From NCBI RefSeq assembly GCF_001548115.1, contig NZ_AP014821.1:1302001-1366000 (forward strand): a stretch of DNA of 64,000 nt. The letters are read 5' to 3'. The position numbers were made by a program, and so were the translations under genes. Below are positions 39,082 to 48,672 of this stretch, piece by piece (position 1 is the first letter of the stretch; each line of letters begins with the position of its first letter). The notes under the pieces were generated by a model, which saw only the letters and a list, made by a program, of their open reading frames with translations, ran no database searches and was not told where the DNA came from. The stretch comes from Geminocystis sp. NIES-3709 (GTDB lineage: Bacteria > Cyanobacteriota > Cyanobacteriia > Cyanobacteriales > Cyanobacteriaceae).

Positions 39082-39609
39082 TACTTAATAATTAACATTA
39101 ATAAAGATATGAGATTTTAAGGGTTAGGAATTAGGTGTTAGGAATTAGGTAAAGAATTGATAAAAAATTATTAATAATTGATTTCTCACTCGATTAATTT
39201 AATTCAATAATTGAACGAAAATTGAAAAATTAACCTAAAACTATCATGGCTAAAACCTGCCCATATCTAAAGATTCTTGCATTAAACTCAGGTAAATAGA
39301 TAAATTTGAGAATCGTATTGTTTAAGTTAATTTCTCCTACTATCCCCTATATTCTAAGTAGATAAGCAAAATTAATTGTATGTTTACTTTCTGAAAGACA
39401 AAAGGCAAGAGACAACAAAGATTATGAGTTATTTTCATTAATTTTAAAATATACAATCTACTTTGCTTTGGTACTTAACTCCTATTCTCATCATTTTTTT
39501 ATGTCGAACTCAGGTATTATCAGGTTGATCAATTTACATTGATAATTAATAATAAATAAAAGTTTATTGATAGATAAAAGGCTATAAACAAAAATTAATA
39601 TAAAAAATT
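39082..39609. other. 528-bp spacer with repeats, no gene seen
   Basis: AT-rich spacer between serA and mrp. It holds a two-unit direct repeat of TTAGGAATTAGGT (near 39124-39149), a partial AACTCAGGTA at 39288-39297 and a copy of the CATCGAACTNAGGT-type motif at 39502-39517. No reading frame with coding character on either strand. Confidence 0.5.
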
Positions 39610-40671
39610 ATGTTAACTACCGAATCAATTTTAGAAGTATTAAAACCCGTTCAAGATCCTGAATTGCAAAAAAGTTTAGTAGAATTGAATATGATCCGCA
39701 ATGTGGCGGTAAAAGATGGTAATGTTAGTTTCACTCTCGTTTTGACGACTCCTGCTTGTCCATTAAGAGAGTTTATCCGAGAAGATTGTGAGATAGCCGT
39801 TAAAAAATTAGAAGGCGTAGAATCTGTTTCCATTGAAATTACCGCCGAAACTCCTCAACAAAAATCTTTACCTGATAGGCAATCGGTGAATAAAGTTAAA
39901 AATATCATTGCTATTTCCAGTGGTAAAGGTGGAGTCGGGAAAAGTACTGTTTCCGTCAATGTTGCCGTTGCTCTTGCTCTACTTGGCGCTAAAGTTGGGT
40001 TATTAGATGCGGATATTTATGGGCCAAATGTTCCCACAATGTTAGGTTTAAATGATGTACCTATTGAGGTGGAAAAATCTCCTAGTGGTGATATTCTGCA
40101 ACCTGCTTTTAATCATGGTATTAAAATGGTTTCGATGGGCTTTTTAATCGATCCCGATCAGCCTGTAATGTGGAGAGGCCCTATGTTAAACGGTATCATA
40201 CGCCAATTCTTGTATCAAGTCAACTGGGGTGAATTAGATTATTTAATTGTTGATATGCCACCCGGTACAGGTGATGCACAATTAACCTTAGCACAGGCCG
40301 CACCTTTAGCCGGAGCAGTAATTGTCACGACGCCTCAAAATGTCTCTTTACAGGATGCTCGTAGAGGTTTAAAAATGTTTGAACAGTTAGGTACAAATAT
40401 TCTCGGATTAGTGGAAAATATGAGCTATTTTATACCTCCTGATATGCCCGATCGTAATTATGACTTATTTGGCTCTGGTGGTGGAGAAAAAGCATCTAAA
40501 GAATTAAATGTACCTTTATTAGGTTGTATCCCCCTAGAAATTTCTCTGCGAGAAGGGGGGGATAGTGGTATTCCTATTGTGATAGGCAATCCAGAATCGG
40601 CTTCTGCTATAGCACTAACAAAAATAGCTCAACAAATCGCAGCGAAAGTATCTATTATGGCATTAAGATAA
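39610..40671 (+). CDS. mrp: Mrp/ApbC-family Fe-S cluster carrier ATPase
   Basis: 353 residues. An N-terminal MIP18/DUF59 domain (about 1-80) is followed by a deviant-Walker P-loop ATPase (SSGKGGVGKSTVSVNVAVAL) with the Mrp signature around DMPPGTGDAQLTL. These proteins carry and deliver iron-sulfur clusters. The CxxC pair that holds the bridging cluster in ApbC/Ind1 is absent: the corresponding segment reads ENMSYFIPPDMPD. The next gene, rodA, starts 34 bp later in the same direction. Confidence 0.92.
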   Translation: MLTTESILEVLKPVQDPELQKSLVELNMIRNVAVKDGNVSFTLVLTTPACPLREFIREDCEIAVKKLEGVESVSIEITAETPQQKSLPDRQSVNKVKNIIAISSGKGGVGKSTVSVNVAVALALLGAKVGLLDADIYGPNVPTMLGLNDVPIEVEKSPSGDILQPAFNHGIKMVSMGFLIDPDQPVMWRGPMLNGIIRQFLYQVNWGELDYLIVDMPPGTGDAQLTLAQAAPLAGAVIVTTPQNVSLQDARRGLKMFEQLGTNILGLVENMSYFIPPDMPDRNYDLFGSGGGEKASKELNVPLLGCIPLEISLREGGDSGIPIVIGNPESASAIALTKIAQQIAAKVSIMALR

Positions 40672-40705
40672 TTAACAATATTTTCCATTTCCTCAATTAG
40701 CAAAC

Positions 40706-41953
40706 GTGAATGACAAAAAAAATCTTGATTGGTTTCTGATTGCCTTAATTATTGGTATTAGTAGTTTCGGTAGTTTAATTATTTATAGTACTCAAATTTA
40801 TAAACAAGGCACTGATTGGCAACAACAATTAATTATGGTTGTTATTGGTTCGATCGTATTACTTGCTTTATCAAACTATCGCTATGAATTGCTTTTAAAG
40901 TATCATTGGATTACATATGCTATTACGAATTTTCTATTAGTCGCTGTGATTTTTGCCGGAGAAACCGTTAATGGTGCGCAAAGTTGGATTAATATAGCGG
41001 GTTTTCAATTTCAACCTTCTGAGTTTGCAAAAGTTACTTTAATTATCTCTTTAGCCGCTTTACTACATTACCGAGATGCCTCAAAATTACCTAATTTTCT
41101 TCCTATTGTGGCTACGGTAGCGTTGCCTTGGGCATTGATTATGATTCAACCAGATTTAGGCACAGGATTAGTATTTGGAGCAATTACTTTAACGATGTTG
41201 TATTGGGCAAATGCGAATCTAGGTTGGATTTTGTTGATTTTATCCCCTCTTATATCGGCTTTTTTGTTTAATATAGTTTTTCCCATCTGGCTTATTTTTA
41301 TCATCTCCATGATTTTAATTGCATGGTTTACTCTGCCCCATAATTTAAAATCTCTTTGGGCTTTAGTTACCCTCTTTGTTAATTACACCGCAGGGCAATT
41401 AGGACATCTTCTCTGGGATTTACTAAAACCTTATCAAAAAGATCGCCTAACTTTATTTCTGACACCAGAAAAAGATCCCCTAGGAGGAGGCTATCATTTA
41501 ATACAGTCCAGAATTGCTATTGGTTCTGGTAAAATTTATGGTAATGGTTTTCTTGATGCTACCCAAACTCATCTTAATTTTGTGCCTGAACAACATACTG
41601 ACTTCATCTATAGTGCGATCGCAGATCAATTTGGTTTTGTTGGTGGTATAGTTGTTATTCTGATTTATTGGTTAATTTGTTGGCGATTGATCATGATTGC
41701 CTTGCGATCGAGAGACAATTTTGGGTCATTATTAGCTATCGGAGTATTAGCGATGATCGCCTTTCAAACAATTATTAATATTGGCATGACAATGGGATTA
41801 GCACCCATTACGGGGATACCTTTACCTTTTCTTAGTTATGGTAGATCATCTTTATTAACTAATTTTATTGTCTTTGGCTTAGTGGAAGCTGTTGCCAACG
41901 GAAGGATTATGAAAATACAAAAACCTCATCGTTTTTCTGTTTCTCGTAGATAA
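40706..41953 (+). CDS. rodA: RodA/FtsW-family peptidoglycan polymerase
   Basis: 415 residues with about ten membrane helices. The SEDS family signatures are present: FQPSEFAKVTLI, the PDLGTGLV block with the catalytic Asp, the large extracytoplasmic loop (HTDFIYSAIADQFGFVGG) and GIPLPFLSYGRSS near the end. RodA polymerises glycan strands for cell elongation. The start is a GTG at 40706. It is probably co-transcribed with mrp. Confidence 0.92.
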   Translation: MNDKKNLDWFLIALIIGISSFGSLIIYSTQIYKQGTDWQQQLIMVVIGSIVLLALSNYRYELLLKYHWITYAITNFLLVAVIFAGETVNGAQSWINIAGFQFQPSEFAKVTLIISLAALLHYRDASKLPNFLPIVATVALPWALIMIQPDLGTGLVFGAITLTMLYWANANLGWILLILSPLISAFLFNIVFPIWLIFIISMILIAWFTLPHNLKSLWALVTLFVNYTAGQLGHLLWDLLKPYQKDRLTLFLTPEKDPLGGGYHLIQSRIAIGSGKIYGNGFLDATQTHLNFVPEQHTDFIYSAIADQFGFVGGIVVILIYWLICWRLIMIALRSRDNFGSLLAIGVLAMIAFQTIINIGMTMGLAPITGIPLPFLSYGRSSLLTNFIVFGLVEAVANGRIMKIQKPHRFSVSRR

Positions 41954-41962
41954 ATGGTAAAT

Positions 41963-42271
41963 TTATTGACGGACTTCTCGTTCATCGGGGAGCAATTTTT
42001 GACAAATATCTCTAATTTTCATTCTTTCAATATAAGGCCAACCGCCAACTTCTTCCAAATGTCTCAACAATATATAAAGTCGGTGACGAGTGTCTGGTAA
42101 AGCAGGTTCAAACATTTCTTGTCGGATTTTGCGATGTAACGATTCCAATTCCCGAAGGATTAAAAGTGTATCAAAAATATTTTCTTGGGATTCTTCTGCT
42201 AAACAATTTATTTCCCCCACTAACTTTTTTAACTCATTTTCGATCGCACTAGAATTTGTACTGGTGTTCAT
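41963..42271 (-). CDS. Conserved cyanobacterial protein of unknown function
   Basis: 102 residues, predicted mostly alpha-helical and soluble, with a polar N-terminus and a block DTRHRLYILLRHLEEVGGWP followed by IERMKIRDICQKLL. I do not assign it to a named family. It converges on rodA with a 9-bp gap. The compositional pattern and a clean start support a real gene. Confidence 0.65.
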   Translation of the reverse strand: MNTSTNSSAIENELKKLVGEINCLAEESQENIFDTLLILRELESLHRKIRQEMFEPALPDTRHRLYILLRHLEEVGGWPYIERMKIRDICQKLLPDEREVRQ

Positions 42272-42703
42272 GAATCTTAAAAATACTTATCAGAGATAAA
42301 TGATAGTTGATAATTCTTTTTTTTGCTACGTCATGATTAAGTTTCTCTTATTCTCAATTTATAGTACCAAGGGTGAACCATAAGACTATTGGTAAAAAGA
42401 GGGAAAAGGAAATAGGGAATAGGGAAAAGTAATAATGATTGATTCAAAACTATAAATAATTGATTTATTTCCATTGCTTGTTAAATTTAAAATCTCTGAG
42501 TTGTCCCAATTTTGTCCGATTAACACTCCTTTTTCCTTATTTATTAAAGTTTAAGACTAAGACATCGAACTCAGGTATTAAACATATTCAAGCAAATAAA
42601 AAATTTTAGACAAAGGTGATAGGTTTATGATCGATCGTGGGTAAGTTGAAGTCAGAAGAAAAAACAAACTTTTAAATCTAAACTCTCACAGGAGAAAAGA
42701 ATT
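42272..42703. other. 432-bp spacer upstream of pilA1, repeat-rich
   Basis: Contains GGGAAAAG/GGGAATAG microrepeats (42404-42431) and a segment GGGAAAAGTAATAATGATTG that also occurs, diverged, at 19218-19237. The CATCGAACTCAGGTATTA motif is at 42563-42580. The pilA1 ribosome binding site CAGGAGAAAAG (42689-42699) is strong; I could not fix the promoter. Confidence 0.5.
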
Positions 42704-43234
42704 ATGAAACCCGAAGTAACTTTAAAATATTTATCCTACCTCCGCAACAAAAAAGCTAACAGTGAAGGTTTTACCTTAATTGAACTATTAGTGGTAGTAA
42801 TCATTATCGGTGTATTAGCCGCCGTTGCTCTCCCCAACTTATTAGGACAAGTTGGTAAAGCTAGAGAGACTGAAATCAAGAATGCAACTGGTACCGTTAA
42901 CCGCTCTCAACAGGCTTATCACTTCGAGCGTCAAGCATTTGCTACTACTACTGCCAACTTAGGAGTTGTTATCCCTACTGAATACATCACCAACGGCCCT
43001 AACTTTGGTATTGCTGCTTCTTCTGGTGTTAGTGCAACTGTTGCACCTGCAAATACTAACTCGGCTAATGATGGTACTCGTGCTTATTCCGGTGGTATCG
43101 CTCATGCCGCAGGTCAATATGGTCAGGTAATTTGTCAAAGTGATGCGATCGCTAACTCTTTAGCTGTTCCCACTAACTTAACCCCTTCTGGTATTGTTGA
43201 TGCTTGTCCTGCCAACAGTGTTGTTGTAAGATAA
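42704..43234 (+). CDS. pilA1: Major type IV pilin
   Basis: 176 residues. Prepilin leader of 22 residues ends at Gly22, with cleavage before Phe23 in SEG/FTLIELLVVVIIIGVLAA, and Glu27 is the +5 Glu needed for assembly. A globular domain with two C-terminal cysteines (ICQSDA and VDACPANS) should form the disulfide-bounded D-region. It is followed by two hairpins and then a second pilin gene, the order of Synechocystis pilA1-pilA2 as I recall it. Such pili drive twitching, phototaxis and DNA uptake. Confidence 0.93.
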   Translation: MKPEVTLKYLSYLRNKKANSEGFTLIELLVVVIIIGVLAAVALPNLLGQVGKARETEIKNATGTVNRSQQAYHFERQAFATTTANLGVVIPTEYITNGPNFGIAASSGVSATVAPANTNSANDGTRAYSGGIAHAAGQYGQVICQSDAIANSLAVPTNLTPSGIVDACPANSVVVR

Positions 43235-43267
43235 AATCCCTAATTTGAGTGCTTCAAATAATCTTTA

Positions 43268-43310
43268 AGAAGTAAAACTTCTGAGCCAGGTGGAACTAAT
43301 CCATCTGGCT
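43268..43310 (+). promoter_or_regulatory. Two hairpins between pilA1 and pilA2
   Basis: AGAAGT/ACTTCT (43268-43282) and the stronger AGCCAGGTGGA (43284-43294) / TCCATCTGGCT (43300-43310), an 11-bp stem with one G-T pair. There is no T-run, so it may be a 3'-end stabiliser or partial attenuator that keeps pilA1 transcript high relative to the downstream genes. Confidence 0.55.
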
Positions 43311-43370
43311 TAAATATTAACAATACAGATTGAAATAATCTAACAAAATTTATGGTATTGGAAAAAGACG

Positions 43371-43889
43371 ATGGAAAAACTATTTTTATATGGGCAAATA
43401 CTTACACTTAATCGTCCTTCTCATACTCACACTAAAGGATTTACTCTGATTGAGCTTTTAGTTGTTATGGTTATTATTGGAATTTTGTCTGCTATTGCCA
43501 TACCTAACTTTTTAACTCAGGTGGGAAAAGCAAGAAATTTAGAGTTTCAGAATGCCATAGGAACAATAAATAGGTCTCAACAGGCTTATCATTGGGAAAA
43601 GGGAACTTTTGCAAATGCAGTGAATTATGAAGATATTTTACGGCAGTTAAATATAACCATTGACAATAAATACATAGATGATTTTATTTTTGTTAACACT
43701 CCTAATTCCACAACAATACAGTTAGTAAATAATAATTTTGCGATTGATGGGACTAGGGGGTTTTCCGGGGGAGTCTTTGTAAACTCAGGAGATTATCAAG
43801 TTATAATTTGTCAATCAATTGATGCCGAGTTACAAATTGATCCACCCATTGATGGAAATAATTGTGGAGTTAATGAGAAAGTGAGATGA
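43371..43889 (+). CDS. pilA2: Type IV pilin, second copy
   Basis: 172 residues. Leader of 23 residues with cleavage before Phe24 in TKG/FTLIELLVVMVIIGILSA and the +5 Glu present. Shared blocks with pilA1 (QVGKAR, NRSQQAYH, DGTRGFSGGV) show a common origin, while the middle region differs. Two cysteines near the C-terminus (IICQS, NNCGVN) match the D-region pattern. The start codon of the next gene overlaps its stop. Confidence 0.9.
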   Translation: MEKLFLYGQILTLNRPSHTHTKGFTLIELLVVMVIIGILSAIAIPNFLTQVGKARNLEFQNAIGTINRSQQAYHWEKGTFANAVNYEDILRQLNITIDNKYIDDFIFVNTPNSTTIQLVNNNFAIDGTRGFSGGVFVNSGDYQVIICQSIDAELQIDPPIDGNNCGVNEKVR

Positions 43890-44659
43890 TGGACATAATA
43901 ATTAAACAATGGTTAATTAATTCCCTATTAATCTTAATCTCAGTAATGGGAATTGTTTCATTGCAAAGTCCTTTTTTGAAAATATCAGATGAAAAAATCT
44001 CAGATAATGAATATCGAAAAATTGAAAAAAAAGAAAAATTGCAGTTAACTCTAATGGGAAAAATTCCCTCTTTAGGTTTTGATAATTTAATTGCAGATTT
44101 TATTTACTTGAACTTTATTCAGTACTATGGAGATACAAAGGCGAGAGAAATAACTGGTTATGAACTTTTGCCACAACAATTTGAAACCATTGTAAATAGA
44201 GATCCTCGTTTTGTTTCCGCCTATTTTTTACTCGAACCCGCTACAACTTTATTTGCTGGAAAACCTCAAGTTAGTGCAAAATTAATTACTCAAGCCCTTG
44301 AAAAAGTTAAACCGACACAAACTTTAGCTTATCAACTATGGCTATATAAAGGTATTTTACAAATTTTATTTTTGAATGATCTTGAAGGAGCAAAATATTC
44401 TTATACAATGGCGGCCGATTGGGCAAGGCAGGAAAACACAGAAAGTAGTTTAAATAGTGCATTATTGGCAGAAAGTATGGTTAAATTTTTACAAAAAGAA
44501 CCGGATAATCGTAAGATAACAGGTTCAGCATGGTTAACTATTTTTCTGAATGCAAGAGATGAGCAAACTAGAGAAATTGCACGAGAAGAAATAAATAAAT
44601 TAGGGGGTAAAATCGAAGTGAAAGGTAATTTTATTACAGTCAAGTTTCCTGAATCTTAA
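43886..44659 (+). CDS. Conserved pilin-linked membrane protein of unknown function
   Basis: 257 residues. An N-terminal membrane helix (about residues 8-28) is followed by a helical, TPR-like soluble region with LGFDNLIADFIYLNFIQYYG and DPRFVSAYFLLEPAT. The ATG overlaps the pilA2 stop by 4 bp, so translation is coupled. In Synechocystis a gene of unknown function also follows pilA1-pilA2 (sll1694-sll1695-sll1696, from memory). A role in pilin assembly or maturation is inferred from position only. Confidence 0.8.
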   Translation: MMDIIIKQWLINSLLILISVMGIVSLQSPFLKISDEKISDNEYRKIEKKEKLQLTLMGKIPSLGFDNLIADFIYLNFIQYYGDTKAREITGYELLPQQFETIVNRDPRFVSAYFLLEPATTLFAGKPQVSAKLITQALEKVKPTQTLAYQLWLYKGILQILFLNDLEGAKYSYTMAADWARQENTESSLNSALLAESMVKFLQKEPDNRKITGSAWLTIFLNARDEQTREIAREEINKLGGKIEVKGNFITVKFPES

Positions 44660-44854
44660 TCAAAAAAAGTCACCCTACTAAGCATTAGTTGACTCTTCAG
44701 TTTCCAATTATGGCAGATAATTGGCTCTCCCCCAAAAACTTTGGGAAAAAATATAGATCACCTGAGTTTGATACAGAATGTCGGTGAAGGTACGAGAGAG
44801 GAAGAAAATTTGTTTAGTTACTACTCTTAAAGCCTTATTTTTTAAGATTTTTTA

Positions 44855-44869
44855 CATCGAACTTAGGTA
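44855..44869. repeat. Intergenic motif CATCGAACTTAGGTA
   Basis: Another copy of the eight-member spacer motif, between the pilin operon and the amylase gene. Confidence 0.5.
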
Positions 44870-44907
44870 GATCCTTATTTTTATGGATGACTCTAATTGC
44901 TAATTCT

Positions 44908-46800
44908 TTATTGAATATTCCAAATATCAACCCATTTAGCAATACCTTCTTCTGCTAAAATCCAACGTCTTATACTTGTTTTCTCTCTGATTACCTCATG
45001 ATTATCTTTTACTAAGGCATATTTATAGGCAATAGCTTTACCAGCACTTTCGTTAAAGGAAATTTCTCCAAACCAAGTATTCGGGTTAATATATTCAAGT
45101 CTATATCCTTTTGTAATATCCCAGTTGCCTAATTCGGGACAGTCTCCTGTGACAATGATAGATTCTCCTAGTTTAGTACTTATACCGTTAATTTGAGCTC
45201 TGACGATCGTTTTTCCTTTAACTTTATTACCAATATGACTAAAAACGAGAACACTTTGAGGGGGTAATTGTAAATTTTGAATATTTCCATTAATTACCTC
45301 GATCGAACTTCCTGTTAACATACAGTAATATTCATCATCCACTAATTCAGTGTTAGTTAATTGAATGGTTTGATGAGTATAGGATTTATTGATACAGACT
45401 AAACAACGAAAATCCCGATAACGTCTCAAAAAACAGTAAATATCATCGTTGATATATTTTTCAACTTGGCTACCTAATGAAACGGCTGGATTAATTTTTC
45501 TGAGTTTGGATAGCCTACTTAAATCTTGATAAATAGGGGTGTCAGTATCCCATTTTTCCATCATAGGGCGATTATAGGGATCTTGTCCGCCGTTAGTATC
45601 GTTATGCAAATACTGTTCTGTACCATAATAAATACAAGGAATACCTCGACAAGTCATAATTAAAGCCACCGCTAATCGTAAAGCATTACCATCAGGGTTG
45701 AGACTGCCAAAACGAGGCATATCATGGTTATCAAAGAAGGTAATTAATTCTGTGGCGGTGTTGTAAAGATAATCAAGATTAAACACTTCTTGCACTAAAT
45801 GGAATCCCCCTGACGCATTTTTGGCTAAACATTCACGAATTGCACCAGATAAGCCAAAGTCTAAAATAGACATTCCTGATTCATTGGCAAATTGAGGAGA
45901 TTTACCATCTTTTGGATTACTAAAACCCCATTCTCCAAAGGCAAATAAATCTGGGCGATGGGTTTTCAAGTCTCCCATAAATTCTTGCCAAAACCATAAG
46001 GGCATATGTTTAACGGTATCGATTCTCAAGGCATCAATACCAATATCTAACCATTGTTTAATGGCACTTTTGATATAGTTACGATATTCAATGTTACTTT
46101 CATTAAAGGTGGCTAAACCTGCCATTTCATAATATAAAAGTTGATATTCATTCTGCCAATCGGTGATTTCGGGATTGTGATAATACCAATTATTCGTATC
46201 ATTATAAAAGTCAGCAATTAACATTCCATCATCATAGAGTTTACCTTTTTCTCCGCTAACGTCTGGACTGCTATGATTGCAAACTATATCGAGAATTATT
46301 TTAATACCTAAATTGTGGGCTTTTTCTACTAATCGATTTAATGCGGTACATTGAAATAGGGAATTTTCTTCTCCTTGGGCTAAGAAACGGGGATTGATAC
46401 GTTTGAAGTCTTTTGTCCAATATCCGTGCATGGGGGCGTTATTAAATTGCAGAGACTCCACCTGCTCAAATAATGGAGAAATCCAAAGTGCAGTTATACC
46501 CATATTTTTAAGGTATTCTAGTTTGTCGATGATTCCCTGTATATCTCCACCCCAATATTTTCCCCAATAATGTCGAGATGGATCATATAAATTAGGATTA
46601 AAACCGGGATTATTTCGATCGTCTCCATCCAAAAATCGATCGACAATGATAAAGTATATAGTTTCCTGACGAAATTCGATCGATCGAGTAAACAAAAATT
46701 CCCAATTAAACTTATCTTTTTCTGTAGAGAGGGAAGCATGAAAACCTGCGGCGGCTTTGACAGCTGGGGTATGAGGTGTTAAAGTCATAAAGTAATGCAC
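44908..46800 (-). CDS. Alpha-amylase family glycosyl hydrolase (GH13) with C-terminal CBM20
   Basis: 630 residues. The GH13 barrel starts with ETIYFIIVDRFLDGD and has the four family regions: LDIVCNHSS, IDALRIDTVKHMP with the nucleophile Asp (about 258), AFGEWGF with the acid Glu (about 291) and FFDNHDMPRF with the third Asp (about 357). A starch-binding CBM20 module covers about residues 530-630 (GESIIVTGDCPELGNWD). It should act on glycogen or starch-like glucan; cyclodextrin glucanotransferase activity is possible from the layout. No signal peptide is evident. The second Met (46788) is an alternative start. Confidence 0.9.
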   Translation of the reverse strand: MHYFMTLTPHTPAVKAAAGFHASLSTEKDKFNWEFLFTRSIEFRQETIYFIIVDRFLDGDDRNNPGFNPNLYDPSRHYWGKYWGGDIQGIIDKLEYLKNMGITALWISPLFEQVESLQFNNAPMHGYWTKDFKRINPRFLAQGEENSLFQCTALNRLVEKAHNLGIKIILDIVCNHSSPDVSGEKGKLYDDGMLIADFYNDTNNWYYHNPEITDWQNEYQLLYYEMAGLATFNESNIEYRNYIKSAIKQWLDIGIDALRIDTVKHMPLWFWQEFMGDLKTHRPDLFAFGEWGFSNPKDGKSPQFANESGMSILDFGLSGAIRECLAKNASGGFHLVQEVFNLDYLYNTATELITFFDNHDMPRFGSLNPDGNALRLAVALIMTCRGIPCIYYGTEQYLHNDTNGGQDPYNRPMMEKWDTDTPIYQDLSRLSKLRKINPAVSLGSQVEKYINDDIYCFLRRYRDFRCLVCINKSYTHQTIQLTNTELVDDEYYCMLTGSSIEVINGNIQNLQLPPQSVLVFSHIGNKVKGKTIVRAQINGISTKLGESIIVTGDCPELGNWDITKGYRLEYINPNTWFGEISFNESAGKAIAYKYALVKDNHEVIREKTSIRRWILAEEGIAKWVDIWNIQ

Positions 46801-46867
46801 CTGATTGATTTATGCACCCTAATACTAGCATACAGCTACAAGTTAAGACATAAGCGTTATATTTTTT

Positions 46868-47380
46868 TTATATTTGACGATCTTTAGAGATTTCTACAAT
46901 ACCTTGAAGTTTAGCATGAGCAGGTGCATCACTCCATGTACCCACAGGACGATTAAAAGGATTTGCAACACCATTTAATGCTCCAAAATGTTCCCCTCCT
47001 TGTTCTATGTTATTATTAGGTTCACCGTCAGCCCAATTAAAATAATCTGATTTCTCGTCACTAATCCAGATAAAATTTCCTTCTTTTTCTATATCATTAA
47101 TACCAATCCATAAAAATTTTGTCTCAGGTTTTATGAAAGTTTCTACTAACCATTGATTTTCTTTTTCATCATTTACTGTAACTAAATTACCGCCTATTTT
47201 TTTTGCCCATTCTTGAGCAGATTCCCATGACATTTCTGGACTTAAAAAGTATTTATTTCCATTATCTGGATTGATAATTATTGTTATTTCTTCTGCTTTT
47301 AAGCTCGATCGAATTATTAGGGAAAATAGAAAACTTAATCCGAAAAAAATACCGAGATTAACATTAGATTTATTCATCAT
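46868..47380 (-). CDS. Secreted C-type-lectin-domain protein
   Basis: 170 residues. An N-terminal signal peptide (residues about 8-28) is followed by a C-type lectin-like domain: SWESAQEWAKKIGGNLVTVN, LWIGINDIEKEGNFIW and the WADGEPNNN motif that in lectins binds Ca2+ and sugar. The usual disulfide cysteines are absent. It likely sits in the periplasm or outside the cell. It lies 67 bp upstream of the amylase gene in the same direction, so the two may be linked. Confidence 0.85.
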   Translation of the reverse strand: MMNKSNVNLGIFFGLSFLFSLIIRSSLKAEEITIIINPDNGNKYFLSPEMSWESAQEWAKKIGGNLVTVNDEKENQWLVETFIKPETKFLWIGINDIEKEGNFIWISDEKSDYFNWADGEPNNNIEQGGEHFGALNGVANPFNRPVGTWSDAPAHAKLQGIVEISKDRQI

Positions 47381-47506
47381 AGAAATTAATTATAAGTTTT
47401 AGTAAAAATATTTATTAACTCAGTTAAAAATCATCAGAGATTCTTCTTTTTTGTACAAAATTCAAATAATATGTAAAAATAATCATTGTTAATTATCAAT
47501 TAAATC

Positions 47507-48637
47507 ATGGATTCCCTCGAACTATCAATTATTATGCCTTGTTTAAACGAGGCGGAAACCCTTGCTACTTGTATCAAAAAAGCTCAATGGTATCTACAAG
47601 AATATCAGGTTAAAGGGGAAGTTGTTATTGCTGACAATGGGAGTACAGATAAATCACAAGAAATCGCCTTAGAAATGGGTGCAAGATTAGTTAAGGTGAA
47701 AGAAAAAGGCTATGGTAGTGCCTTAATGGGAGGAATTATCGCCGCTAAAGGGGAATATATTATCATGGCGGATGCGGATGATAGCTATGATTTTACTGGA
47801 TTAAATCCTTTCTTAGAGAAATTGAGAGGAGGTTATGATTTAGTGATGGGGAATCGTTTTAAAGGAGGTATTAAGGAAGGTGCAATGCCTTTTTTACACA
47901 AATATTTAGGCAATCCTGTATTAACAAGATTAGGAAAACTGTTTTTTAAGAGTCCTTGTAATGATTTTCATTGTGGCTTAAGAGGATTTCGTAAACAAGC
48001 TATTCTTAATCTAAACTTACGCACTACGGGTATGGAATTTGCTTCAGAAATGGTGGTAAAATCGACTCTAAACGGCTTAAAAATAACCGAAGTACCAACT
48101 ACTTTATCTCCTGATGGTCGTTCTCGTAAACCCCATTTGCGTACATGGCGTGATGGTTGGCGACACTTAAGATTTTTATTATTATATAGCCCTCGTTGGT
48201 TATTTCTCTATCCCGGATTTTTTTTAATGTTGATGGGTTTGGTTGCTACCATTGTTTTATTGGCTAGTCCGAGAGTTCACAGTTTATTATATTCTGCTAC
48301 TGCTATTATTATTGGATTTCAGTTAGTTAATTTTGCAATTTTTACTAAGGTTTATGCTATGCAAGAAGGTTTATTACCTCCTGATAAAAAGTTATTTAAA
48401 CTCCTCGATCGATTTACCTTAGAACAAGGTTTAATACTCGGAATAATTTTATTTATCTTAGGCGGAATTACTTCAATTTTTGCTCTGTTTCAGTGGGAAG
48501 CAACTGGATTTGGCTTATTAAATCCTGTCTTAACAATGCGTTTAGTTATTCCTTCTGTCACTTCGATCGCATTAGGTTTACAGATAATTTTTTCTAGCTT
48601 TTTCCTAAGTGTTTTTCAATTAAAAATCAAACAATAA
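47507..48637 (+). CDS. Family 2 glycosyltransferase with C-terminal membrane helices
   Basis: 376 residues. The GT-A domain (1 to about 230) has IIMPCLNEAETL, ADNGSTDKSQEIA and the metal-binding MADADDSYDF. About four membrane helices follow (from about 235). This layout is that of dolichol- or polyprenyl-phosphate mannosyl/glucosyltransferases (DPM1/GtrB-like). The product is probably a lipid-linked sugar for cell-envelope glycans; donor and acceptor are unknown. Confidence 0.88.
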   Translation: MDSLELSIIMPCLNEAETLATCIKKAQWYLQEYQVKGEVVIADNGSTDKSQEIALEMGARLVKVKEKGYGSALMGGIIAAKGEYIIMADADDSYDFTGLNPFLEKLRGGYDLVMGNRFKGGIKEGAMPFLHKYLGNPVLTRLGKLFFKSPCNDFHCGLRGFRKQAILNLNLRTTGMEFASEMVVKSTLNGLKITEVPTTLSPDGRSRKPHLRTWRDGWRHLRFLLLYSPRWLFLYPGFFLMLMGLVATIVLLASPRVHSLLYSATAIIIGFQLVNFAIFTKVYAMQEGLLPPDKKLFKLLDRFTLEQGLILGIILFILGGITSIFALFQWEATGFGLLNPVLTMRLVIPSVTSIALGLQIIFSSFFLSVFQLKIKQ

Positions 48638-48672
48638 TTAACAATTAATACCTAATCCCTAAATCCTAATTT

